From: Selaginella moellendorffii
Taxonomy: Eukaryota > Streptophyta > Lycopodiopsida > Selaginellales > Selaginellaceae
Assembly: GCF_000143415.4 (NCBI RefSeq)
Contig: NW_003314280.1
Location: 338,984-402,983 of the forward strand
Length of the DNA: 64,000 nt
Reading direction: 5' to 3'
This document shows positions 51,871-62,100 of this stretch, piece after piece (the first letter of the stretch is position 1; each line of letters opens with the position of its first letter). The notes under the pieces are model-generated. The model was not told where the DNA came from and ran no database searches. It saw only the letters and a list, made by a program, of their open reading frames with translations. A program made the position numbers and the translations under genes.

Positions 51871-54836
51871 ACTTGGTATCGGAGCTGTTCCTTAGTCCGA
51901 CTTTTATTGGTGCTCAAGTATATTACCATTGATATTGGCATCGGAAGGTCCTAGGAGTGGGCCTATCCTGGAGGAGTAGCATGTCGAGAGGACATGGCTC
52001 TCCACTCAAGTTCATGCGTGAACTTGGGCGCGATGTGGTGGATAGAAAAGGGGCCAATAAGGGAACGACTTTGGGATCTTGGGAACAGTATAAGGGTTTC
52101 CTCAGAGAGTTGAGGATGTGATCCACATGAGCGTTTGACTTAGCAAACTGGCTGATGTAGTTGTGGTAAACAACTACATTTGGGATCACAGGAAAGATGC
52201 AGACTCCAAAATAATAAAGGAGTCACAAGATAATCCGCACATAGTTGAGGCTGGTGCTCGTGAATTTGATACTAGAATTGATGACCATGAGAGGTCAAGT
52301 ACGGATGAGGGCAAGAGCCCTCGAAATGGTAGCTAGGGCTACCTTTTATAAATGCTGAAACGAACCCAAGGAGTTGGGGGTGTGCTCAAAGAATGAGTCA
52401 GCATTCTCATCATGGGGATGGATAGTCCTAAGGGGCAAAAGGCAGCCCACAGAGAACGGGAAATAATGAAATATTGGAGTAACACTTGAAAAATGGTCCT
52501 TATGAGTAGGACATGAATACATGAAGTTATATTCGAGTGAGCTGACACCTCAAAAATAAGACCTTATGGGTCATTGGTTTAGCGAAGTTCAAAAATGCTG
52601 GATGACTCAAGTGGGGTCAAGGAATGGTCCTAAGGGATTGGTTGAAGCATTTAGATTGAGGTGTATGCTGCCCTATGAGGTATGGGGAGGATCATAAAAT
52701 TCAAGTATGAGAACAGAAGATATCTCATTGATGGTAGAATGTGCCATACTAAAGTTGTGGGAAAGATGTTCCCAGAAGAAAGCAACTTTGGCCCAGAGTT
52801 GGGGACAAACATTATGGTGCGGTGCTAATGAATAGTTAGCATGAGGCACAACTATATTGGTCTTGGCAAAGACCTAGACACTAATAAGTAGTGTCATAAG
52901 GATAGGCTCATGGGGCCAATGGTGTGGAGACACCAAATGTGCCAAGGTGTGATACCTTGAGGTTATGTTAGTGGGTTCATAAGAACCCCTTACCAAAGGG
53001 GAATCCTAATAGAAATGGGGATGGCATAGCCTAAGCTGGAAGGCATGTGGTAGAGTGTGGTGACCAAAACAATGATGGAGGTGTGGAAGCACCAACAATG
53101 AGTTGTAGGACTTGACAACTATGAGGCAACTAAGCAAAAGGTGCAAGATAATTGGTCAAACTGGTAGAAGGTAGCTACCCAAGACTTCTTAATGGCATAA
53201 AGAAGTTAGATATACCTTTATGAGGGATAAATTGCTTATGTTGCGATATAGTAAGTCAATGTCATAAAAGGGAATGCTCATTGCCAAACAGGCTATCATT
53301 TGGAACACCAAAACACTCTAGGACACCGGGAGGTGGTGTTTGATGTTGCGAGGGCAATAGATAAGGCCCAAGGGACTAAGTCCCTAATGAATGATGGATA
53401 GAAAGTGCTATCCAAATGTCCAAGGTTGCGGAGACGGGAGAAGATTGTCTACCCAAATTGGACAAAGCCAAAGATTGAATTTTGGCAAGGCTAGTGATGG
53501 GCATGTAAATGCCCATAAGCAACAACGTTAATCCCGGTGTATGGGGATTATAAGGTGAGCATACCTGGATTGAAGAACCACTCCCTAAGATATCGGGTAA
53601 GTTCATCCCTAAGAATATTTGCTAAGGCATAATAGAAAGTGCAAAGCTATCCTCCTAGTCTGGAGGAGAATGACCGAAGGAAAGGTGTGAAGCCAAAAGC
53701 AAGTAGTAAGGGGATAGAACCAAACCAAAGGAATTGAAGGGCATAATCAAGGGTGGTTATGCTAATTGGGAGTGGAGAATCAAGTGGGGGCTCGAGGGTG
53801 TTGTTGCTAGCAACCGTGATATCGTGGAGGGTCTAAAATATAGAATTTTCCATATTAGACTATATGGCAACTAGAAATCTTGCGAAAAGGAAGGCCTTAG
53901 CAAGCTAAGGGACATAGTTCCTTCAAAAATTCCCAAAGACAATTCTAGGTAGCTTAGTACCTAGAAAGCCAAGCGTAAATGGTTCCTAGAGCGCATGAAA
54001 TCAGAATGGCGGAGCAGAAGCGTGTTCTTAAAGCTGGCCATGAGGCGAGGCTATCAAGGTTGGGGAAGTGGTTTTCGAGTGTTCAAAGAGAGGGCTTTGA
54101 GTGAAATTCGATGGTTAAGGACTTTCACGCTTATGCAGGAACCATATTACGGTGGCTGGATGACTTGCTAAGTGAGATTGGCAAGTCAGGGGGACAAATC
54201 CTCTAGTTGAATGTGCTAACTTCAAAGGGGTGGCCCATGGGGCCGAGTGTGGAGGAGTCCATGCATGATCATAGGCTTGTCAAGTGAGAGGACTTGGCAG
54301 TGCAGGGGAACTAGGTTCTTAAGTTGTGATCTATAGCGCGCTTTAAATATAAGTTGGTGCACCGGCGTGGGGAGTCACGCCAGGCATCTAAGGTGATGCC
54401 ATCCGTAGATGCATATACGGAGGTTGGGTTCGAGTCCCGACCCTCTAGTGCTTGGGTTCGAGTCCCAAATCACTAGGGCGTGGTGATGGTTTGGAATATG
54501 AGGACACTCATATTTCAGTGGTCATGGACTCTCAGTGAGGAGACTGGTTTGGGCACACCGCCAAGCGAGGGATGCCTCGGAGTCGTGATGCACGGTTAGA
54601 TTGCTTAGAGTGAAAGCTCGGCATATCTAACTTGAACACTTTGGTGCAAAGGGCACTAAGGACGTGGTGAATGAGATGGGGACACCCAGTCTCAGTTGCT
54701 ATGGATCCTTGGCCGGAAGGGCCGACTTGGGCACACCGCCAAGTGTGGGGGATGCCCCCGGGGTCATAGTCAACAACTTAGAAGGGTCTGGAAGACCTAG
54801 TTCCTATTAGTAGACCTATTAAGGGGTCAAGATGAG
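51871..54836 (+). other. Non-coding interior of the LARD-like element
   Basis: Nearly 3 kb, rich in G and A on the plus strand, with stops in all frames and no gag or pol motif. The stretch aaggggtcaagatgag just before 54837 is a plausible polypurine tract. Confidence 0.7.
51874..51885 (+). other. Primer-binding site TGGTATCGGAGC
   Basis: Three bases after the LTR end. It differs from the usual tRNA-iMet PBS TGGTATCAGAGC at one base. The same variant occurs at 57936-57948 on the minus strand. Confidence 0.8.
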
Positions 54837-55059
54837 TGTGAGACACAAAATCCCTAGGCCCCAAAGTGGAGCCGGAAGGGTGCCATGTGGTAGTGGCCGA
54901 AGCGAAAGCCAAACAAGCGTAACACGTTTGGACTAAAAGCTCCGACTTCAAAGGACGAGAGCGGGAGTGGAACTCCCAACAAAGTGCTCAAGGAATGAGC
55001 ACGAAGCGAGCCATAAGCGAGGCTTTACAAAGGGACCCAAAGGGACCAACATATGACAC

Positions 55060-55262
55060 GTGGAAGAGTCCAAGATGAAGTCTGAGATGGATCCGAGATG
55101 GAGTCCGAGATGGACCCGAGATGGAGTCCGAGATGGAGTCCGAGATGGATCCGAGACGGGACCGAGATGGATCCGAGACGGGACCGAGATGGAGTTCGAG
55201 ATGGACCCGAGATGGAGTCCGAGATGGACCCGAGATGGAGTCCGAGATGGAACTGAGACCGG

Positions 55263-55317
<55 letters not shown>

Positions 55318-55385
55318 TCCGAGTCCGAATCCAGGACCGAGACCGAGTCCGAGTCCGAGTTCGAGTTCGAGTCCGAGTCCGAATA
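55060..55385. repeat. 3' LTR minisatellite, same units as 40230-40706
   Basis: GAGATGGACCC/GGAGTCC 12-bp units followed by GAGACC and GAGTCC hexamers, about 150 bp shorter than in the 5' LTR. Confidence 0.92.
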
Positions 55386-55424
55386 CTAATACAGGCAATT
55401 GGGTGAAAGCCCAAAGCGTGCGTC

Positions 55425-55429
55425 TCCTA

Positions 55430-55460
<31 letters not shown>

Positions 55461-55560
55461 CGGGGGTTCCCAAAATTTTTAAGGGGGGGGGGGGGGGTTG
55501 GGCCCCCCGGGGGCCCTTTTTGCCCGAAAAAGCCCTTTTTGCCCCAAAAGGCCCAACCCC
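55425..55560. other. Probable low-quality sequence (runs of G and smeared homopolymers)
   Basis: A run of about 27 G's is followed by text in which each word of the matching LTR is drawn out into homopolymers (cccttttt, gaaaaagccc). The two other LTR copies of this part lack this, so it is more likely bad base calling than biology. Confidence 0.75.
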
Positions 55561-56708
55561 GTGTTGGGTGATGAGCTGACCACTGGGGAAGTCCAAGACT
55601 AGAGTGAACACAGACCGACAAGCGGGGTAGCTTAGTGAAGTGTTCAAGAGCCGGCTCTAGTTCCCCCGGGAGATCGACTGGCCGATGCTCCCAGTCCAAG
55701 TGTGGGTGGCACTACCTACTTGGATACCAGGCGTGGCTCAACGGAACCTCGCTCTAAGCCCATGGCTAGAGCACCTAAAGGGGGAGGACTGTAGTGGAGC
55801 CAGTTTGGCTAGGAAAGGCCAGTTTGGCCCAGGAAGGCCAGACCCAGTGTTAGGTGATGAGCTGACCACTGGGAAGTCCAAGACTAGAGTGAACACAGAC
55901 CGACAAGCGGGGTAGCTTAGTGAAGTGTTCAAGAGCCGGCTCTAGTTCCCCTGGGAGATCGACTGGCCGATGCTCCCAGTCCAAGTGTGGGTGGCACTAC
56001 CTACTTGGATACCAGGCATGGCTCAACGAAACCTCACTCTAAGCCCATGGCTAGAGCACCTAAAGGCGAAAGGTGGGGAGAGTACCCACAGGGCTTGCGT
56101 AGGCCCACGGTGTTCCGAAATGTTGTCCCGGAGTCCCAAATGGGGGAAAGGAGGAGGAGCAGTCCTCTAGTGTAGTGACTAAGGATACAGTCACATGGTG
56201 AGGAAGTCCCAGAGGACCATGGGACTTAGTGGTCGGGCCTGTGGGCCTTGATCTAGTGGCAGTGTCGGCGAACATGGCCATGGACAGTAAAGGGACTTGG
56301 TGGGGACCAGGAAAGGGACATTGGGGGAAGGCTATTCCCCATGTCTGTCGGCATCCTAAGGATGCTAAGGAGTGGATCTGGGATGATCACTCATGAACGG
56401 ATGGCCCAATCTTTGAGAGACGGGATTGTGATGGAGGTGGTGTCAGACCACCGGTGTGACCAAGGTGAATGGGCATGGCCTTAGCGTAATGGGCTGACAT
56501 GTTGGTGGTACCTTGGAGTGTCGGTCATGGGATCGGTCACGTGGAGCACTTGGACCAAGTGCAAAGGTTGAGTGGCAGGGATGCCATTCTCGGGGCTAGC
56601 AAGCCCAAGTTTGAAATAGGACTTATGGAGGTTGTGAGTGAGACTCCTCCAATTGGTCGGAGGTGTGGTTAAGTGACTAAAGTAGAATGGAAAAATTTGT
56701 CGCTTACA

Positions 56709-56713
56709 CTTCA
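56709..56713. repeat. Right 5-bp target-site duplication (CTTCA)
   Basis: Matches 39999-40003; the RNase H frame of the host element resumes here. Confidence 0.85.
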
Positions 56714-57344
56714 TGCATATTTGTATGGTTCTCAGATATTACTAAAAAGTGATCATGCTGTAGTTACTTTGTTATTAAAGTAGAAAAACTTAATTGGTCA
56801 TACTACTCAATAGGCTTTAAAGGTTCAAATATATGATTTTGAATTTGTTTATCACCCAAAGAGTTCTATGGCTAATGTTGACACCTTTTCTTAAGTTCCT
56901 CTCCCTTCTTCACTCTCTTCTTTTGTTTCTAATGAACCTATTATTTTAGCATTTGTGGAATTTTTGGATGAGGATTCCATGTTATTAGCAGTTGCTATAT
57001 TTAATGTTCAGTGTTCATAAAATGTAGAGCAAGATTTGCCTTCTCTTGACGAGGTTGATAAGGCTTAAAAGGTTGAGCTATGAATCCAAAGGCTTCGTGA
57101 GGGGGTTTAAGAATCTTGTATGATTTATTGATGACTTTTCGTTTTAGCATTTACGTTCTTAATATCGCCTTGAGGACAACCTTTTTTATTTTGTGGGAAC
57201 GGATCCTAATGATCATTTATAGCTGTATCAACCAAAAACCCAGGCTCAGGGGACTCTGACCTTGAACCCAAGGCTGTATTGGAGCCATAGATTAAATTAT
57301 GCACAGCATATAGTATATGCTTGTAGTTAGAACCGCTAGCCTTT
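56714..57344 (+). pseudogene. Rest of the Gypsy RNase H and degraded downstream pol
   Basis: GSQILLKSDHAVVTLLLK then FEFVYHPKSSMANVDTFS are the last RNase H blocks. After 56900 the text is too decayed to name domains. Stops are frequent. Confidence 0.65.
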
Positions 57345-57599
57345 CAAAGGGGGGAATCTGAATTGTGGATCTCTATCTCCATTCTATCATTTTTCTTATC
57401 AATACACAATATTCTCTTACTCATGCTTCTTCTCAGTTGTAGCACACTTTATTTCTCTCCCCTTAAGCCAATTAGAAAAGGGGCAATTGCTTGATGAGAG
57501 AGCCCTTAGTGGCTATTTTATCCCCATTTATCCCCCAAGGTTCCAATGATCCACAATGACAGTATATCCAAATCTCATCCCATGATCACATATGCTACA
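57345..57599 (+). repeat. Possible polypurine tract (57345-57358) and 241-bp LTR
   Basis: caaaggggggaatc precedes TGAATTGTGGATC..., which runs to ...ATGCTACA (TG...CA). It would be the 3' LTR of the plus-strand Gypsy relic. The same segment is also followed by a C-rich tract that reads as a polypurine tract on the other strand, so the orientation is not certain. Confidence 0.4.
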
Positions 57600-57935
57600 C
57601 TCACCCCCCCTTCAGAGATGTCAATGTCCTCATTGACTATTGACTAACAACCCTTATTGAGCCAAAGGGAACCAGCACCTCCATTTCCACATTGAATCTA
57701 CTAATCCTTCCATTGTGTAGACTAGCTATTCCATGTGAAGCAACTAGTCATCCACCCGTACTGCAGTCCCACGATGGATACCTTCGTCCGTGGATACTCC
57801 ACACAAGAGAAAGGACATACGCATGGATGCCCAATACGTACAATTTCAAATTTAGGGGTAGGAATATACCTTGCTCAAGGGTATATTATATTTTTAAATA
57901 GCCACTAATCAATGGGAATCGAACCTGTGCCATTT

Positions 57936-57949
57936 GCTCCGATACCAAC
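57936..57949 (-). other. Primer-binding site on the minus strand (TTGGTATCGGAGC)
   Basis: Directly follows the LTR end GTGCGCTACA read on the minus strand. Confidence 0.7.
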
Positions 57950-59089
57950 TGTAGCGCACGTGGTTTTGACCCTTTATCCTATGGTGATTTACCATAGGAT
58001 AACACCACAAAGCGGCTCTTTATGCCACGTGACAAATGCCATGTGTCACATGCCACGTGTCTAAAGGAATGTGGTGCGGAACCCGAAGTTCAGGGCCTTG
58101 GGCCACTGAACAAAGGAATGGTGCCAAACTCCCAAGCGTGGAGCCAAAGAGTGATAGAACCGGACCATAGAGCAACTCCCGAGCATACAGCCCAAGGAGC
58201 GAAGGGACATGAGCCCAGAGCGACTTGGAATAGTCCTGGAGCAACCAACATCCCAATGCCAGGACCAGCACACAAAACGCAGCCAAATAGAGTCTGGCGC
58301 TATTTCAACATACCGGTGGCTTAACGTGAGGATATGGGTACTCCACCAGCTAGCATGGAATGGAACTTGGGCTTAGACCCAAGTCGGACGCAGAACAAGG
58401 ATAGGCACACAAGCAGGAGCTAAACTATGCCTCAGGTTAGTCGGCCATACCCGACCTACCCACTATCCCTACTATATATTTGGAACCCCCCACATCCCCG
58501 CCCCCCCTTGAGGAACACACGCTTTGGGCTTTCACCCCAAGCTTCCCTTAGTATCAGGAGTTAGTCTCTGGGATAAGCTCAAAACTTACTAAATATGGAA
58601 TGGTGCTAGAATGTGAATTTGGACATGGGATGAACACCATTGTGTTCAGAATAATCTCTACATTCCGTAGATATGCCAAATGAGCAAATCTAGACACTTT
58701 CCATATTTAGCATTTGGGACTGAATTGAGACTAACGCTAAGGGCATGATAGCGAGGGTGTTTAGCAGACACAGTAAGCTATCATTTAGCAAATATTGAGG
58801 GACCAAGCTCAATATTGCAGGGGTTCCCAACACTAGCAAGTGCAAGTCAACATCATAAGTTTCTCATCACAGTGTCAAATCTGCTTGACAAATGACAACT
58901 TAGGATTTCCTTCCTTAATGCCCTTCCAATCTAAGTGCATATGTGATGACCAGTTTCTCAACTAGCTCAGGCAGAGACTGATAACGAGTCCAGCAATACC
59001 GACCTCCTGCCGTCGTGGCAGTAAGGAAAAAATATCCGAAAGGACTAGCTGATAGGTAACTTTTGATACCCGAAGTCACATTCGTGACA
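57950..59089 (-). repeat. Minus-oriented LTR of about 1140 bp
   Basis: On the minus strand it starts TGTCACGAATGTG and ends GTGCGCTACA. A PBS lies on the 3' side and a polypurine tract (aagggggggagag, 59090-59104) on the 5' side. It shares GGTGAAAGCCCAAAGCGTG with the LARD LTRs (here 58518-58536). A possible TATA motif (aaatatatag) lies near 58470-58490 on that strand. Short frames inside are not genes. Confidence 0.65.
57974..58002. other. 12-bp perfect hairpin in the LTR
   Basis: Stem TTATCCTATGGT / ACCATAGGATAA around the five-base loop gattt, close to the PBS end of the minus-oriented LTR. It could act in termination or polyadenylation of the element transcript (inference). Confidence 0.8.
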
Positions 59090-59104
59090 CTCTCCCCCCC
59101 TTGG

Positions 59105-62100
59105 GAAGATCGATGACCTCATCAATGTATACTCGAGTCTAGAATACCGCCAAGGAAACAACTCCAGAAAAAGTTCACGGTATTCACACTATGTGTGCGC
59201 TAACTTAAATGAGTTAGGGGTAACCTCTTTGTCTAACGCGGATGCGCTACCAACTCAGACACCTTCCGACCATCGCCGACAAGGAAATGACCAACAGAGT
59301 CAGCCACCCTTGCTGCTCTAGGTGTCACCTAGCTACAAAAGTGTGATATGCCCCTGCCCGCAAGTGGCATAGAGAGAGAAGCCAGAGGCCCCAACCCTCT
59401 TGAGCAAAGAAACCAAACCCGTTGGTAAGGTTTAGATAAACTATTATAAACAGGCAGTTAGAGTTGTTTACACGGTCACGCCCTTTTAACGGAATAAGGA
59501 ACATTGACAGAGAGGCAGGTTATATGACCAATCGATAGTAGTTACCCCATGACTAAAGATTTCACCATGCACACGAAGTGCCGAAGCTAGTCTGCCTATA
59601 TTGGCCTAAACTTCAAAGATCAATATATGGACTATATCAAAGTCATAGACAATGATATCTTAGAGATTGAATTATCAGTGAATATATCTTAGATTAAAAC
59701 ACAAAAGTATTCCAAGTAAGTTATCATCCGATAAACTAGTATTATAGGATAAGAACCACCAAGATCACTATCATTGGAAAATATAGGATTCACCATCCAA
59801 CAAAATTCAATAGCCAGCATATCATCAAGAAAACTCAATGATAAAACTTAACTACTGAAGATGGCATACAGTATGCCAAACAACTTACGAAAGATAACTC
59901 AAAGAACACAAAGTATCATTGACTGATAAGCACAATGCTTGCAAATGTATCACCCAAAGGAAATAACATCTAAATCTATCAAAATTACCTCGAGCAACAA
60001 TCAACAGAATAGAATGAATGTGGTAAAACTAACAAACACTCATTCATGCCAATTATCACACTAGCTAATCCAAATAGATCCTAGCCAACAACACCAAGGA
60101 ACTCAAGTTGCGTAAGCAAGTGTTAGCCACATCCTACCGATGTCTCAAACCCAAGAGACCAAACCAGAGCAAACCATAAAGAACATGTGGTATTGTGAAA
60201 AACTATAAGCTATCAAAGAGAACAATTAACCATCATGAAACATCATCAATCATCCCATCAAAAATATATATGCAAAATCATCGTCTAAGAAGGAATCCAC
60301 CATCCCGAAGAATAGCATATCATTATAGATCAACAATAATCAAGCAAAACCTTTGACAAGGATAATCAACTATCTTAGATGATAGTCAATCATCATCAAC
60401 AATTGCTAGACGCAAAAGCCAACTTCAATATCAAAGCTAAAAGCTAAAATGCCTTCCCTAACAACTTCTAACAAATAGAACATTGAGCATGAAAACTCAA
60501 AGAACCAAAAGTTCAAAGAAGCTTATAGCTAAATCGTGCTTAACAATGATCACAAGTCTTGCATAAACTAACTTCAATGCTAAAGAAGAAATCATGGTGC
60601 AACCCACAATATCCTCCAAAACACATCCATAAGCCAAACTTCATAATGCTAAAGCTAATAAAGAGCATGTCTGCATCAATCCAAAAGCTAAGTATAACGA
60701 AGCTATGCTCAATAAGTGATCACTAAACGATCCTCCATGAATCCATTTACAGTAAGACATAACGCACATCGTAACACACAAGAGGAATCATCAATGATCA
60801 ATATATTCCAACTCAAATCCAATAAGGATTCAAACACTTCAATACCGATCACTAACTCTTCCGCTTGTAAAGCTAGTATAGTCCACGACTATATCACTTT
60901 TCAAGGAAAAGCTAAAGTTCAACCCTTATTAAACAATTTCGTCCAGAACACAACTAACTTAAACTTGCTACTCAATTCGTTTGAATGTCAACACAATTGC
61001 TACTTAGCAAATGCATGAATGCTAACAATACAAAGCTAGCCAAACCATCAACACTATCTTCATCAAGACTAATAAAACTCAATATCAATCCTACAAAGAG
61101 ATATCTCATTTCACTCGAATCTCAATATCAATAATGTCAAAGATAAAGCATCACTTCAATGCTATCAACACCAAAACAAAGCTAGAAGAAAGCACAAGTG
61201 AATCACCACCCAAAACTCTTTTGCAACCAAGTTAACCAAAGTCGAAGATACTTAACTTAGTATCTTAGACCAATCCTTCAACAAGACTCAGCTACAAATA
61301 ACACTTCATCCAGGAGTGAATCACCACATCCAAGACTCAATGAAATCCAACACAATAGACTAAATATAACCAAATGATATTGATAAAAGAATCAATATGC
61401 CAACATGGAAAAACCATGCAAGCCTAATGTACGATCCTCCGCAACACCATCCGGTAAAGCAAACCCATCATTGCTAAATCATCAGCGAGCGAAGCAAGTG
61501 TCAACAGTCTTTGACAAAGTCTACAAGCAATCACCAGTCGCAAAGCAATTAACAATCACCCCTCAACTTGCTTTCACAAGACCCAAACACTAAACTCATG
61601 TCATCGAGTTATATATTTGTCCAATATGAATGTAATACCCCAGGTATGAGATAAAGGTTCATGAATAAGCATGAACTAAATGACCACTCGAATCTAACTC
61701 AACCACAATAAACTCACCAACTTGTTTAGCTAATAGCTCTGAGCATGCCTTGAAGAGGCTAGCTATGCATGATCAACACTTAGTCGAAACTAAAGTGAAG
61801 ATAATAAAATGAACTCATATCGGTACAAAACCTCCTCATAGGCAAAGCTATAAAATGGGTACCAACATCTTAACCTCAAACAACTAAGGTGGACATCACC
61901 ATCCTTAGCCAAAGTGTAGGGCCACCAAGACTAAGTCAAGATTAGTGAGAGCTCACTACTCTCATAGAGTCTAAACGAAATGCAAGGTGCAACCTGCCAC
62001 CAAGCATAACGCTATAAAAGAAAGGCACAAGGGTCACCCTTCTTAGAAAAGTGCATCGGCCACTTTTCTACACCAACTCCAGACTGTATCCAACTCAATT

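Larger units (their letters stand above)
40004..56708 (+). mobile_element. Non-coding LTR element (LARD-like), carrying a nested DNA transposon in its 5' LTR
   Basis: Has 1.7-1.9-kb LTRs (5': 40004-41617 plus 51781-51870; 3': 54837-56708) with TG...CA ends, a 5-bp target duplication and a tRNA-Met-type PBS at 51874. Internal DNA of 2966 bp shows no gag or pol. Without the nested Sola-like element it would be about 6.5 kb. Large LTRs with a non-coding interior fit the LARD class of non-autonomous elements. Confidence 0.85.
54837..56708 (+). repeat. 3' LTR
   Basis: 1872 bp, TGTGAGACAC to CGCTTACA. Longer than the 5' LTR (1704 bp without the insertion) because of an internal duplication of about 286 bp (roughly 55495-55780 and 55781-56066) and a shorter minisatellite. 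Confidence 0.92.
37529..57599 (+). mobile_element. Plus-strand Ty3/Gypsy relic, split by two later LTR insertions
   Basis: Fragments collinear on the plus strand: a protease end near 37900-38060 (QAFDLILSID then a stop, QCNHTKCNF), RT at 39060-39760, the start of RNase H up to 40003, the rest of RNase H from 56714 (SDHAVVTLL, then YHPKSSMANVD), a probable polypurine tract at 57345-57358 and a possible 3' LTR at 57359-57599. Removing 40004-56713 joins FEKLH to AYLYG exactly in frame. The left end was not found. Confidence 0.7.

Noticed and set aside
54988-55647. Minus-strand frame with poly-Pro and Gly-Leu repeats
   Set aside because: Same minisatellite plus the probable base-calling artefact in the 3' LTR.
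58022-58324. Frames on both strands in the minus-oriented LTR
   Set aside because: They lie inside the LTR and show no domain; open by chance.
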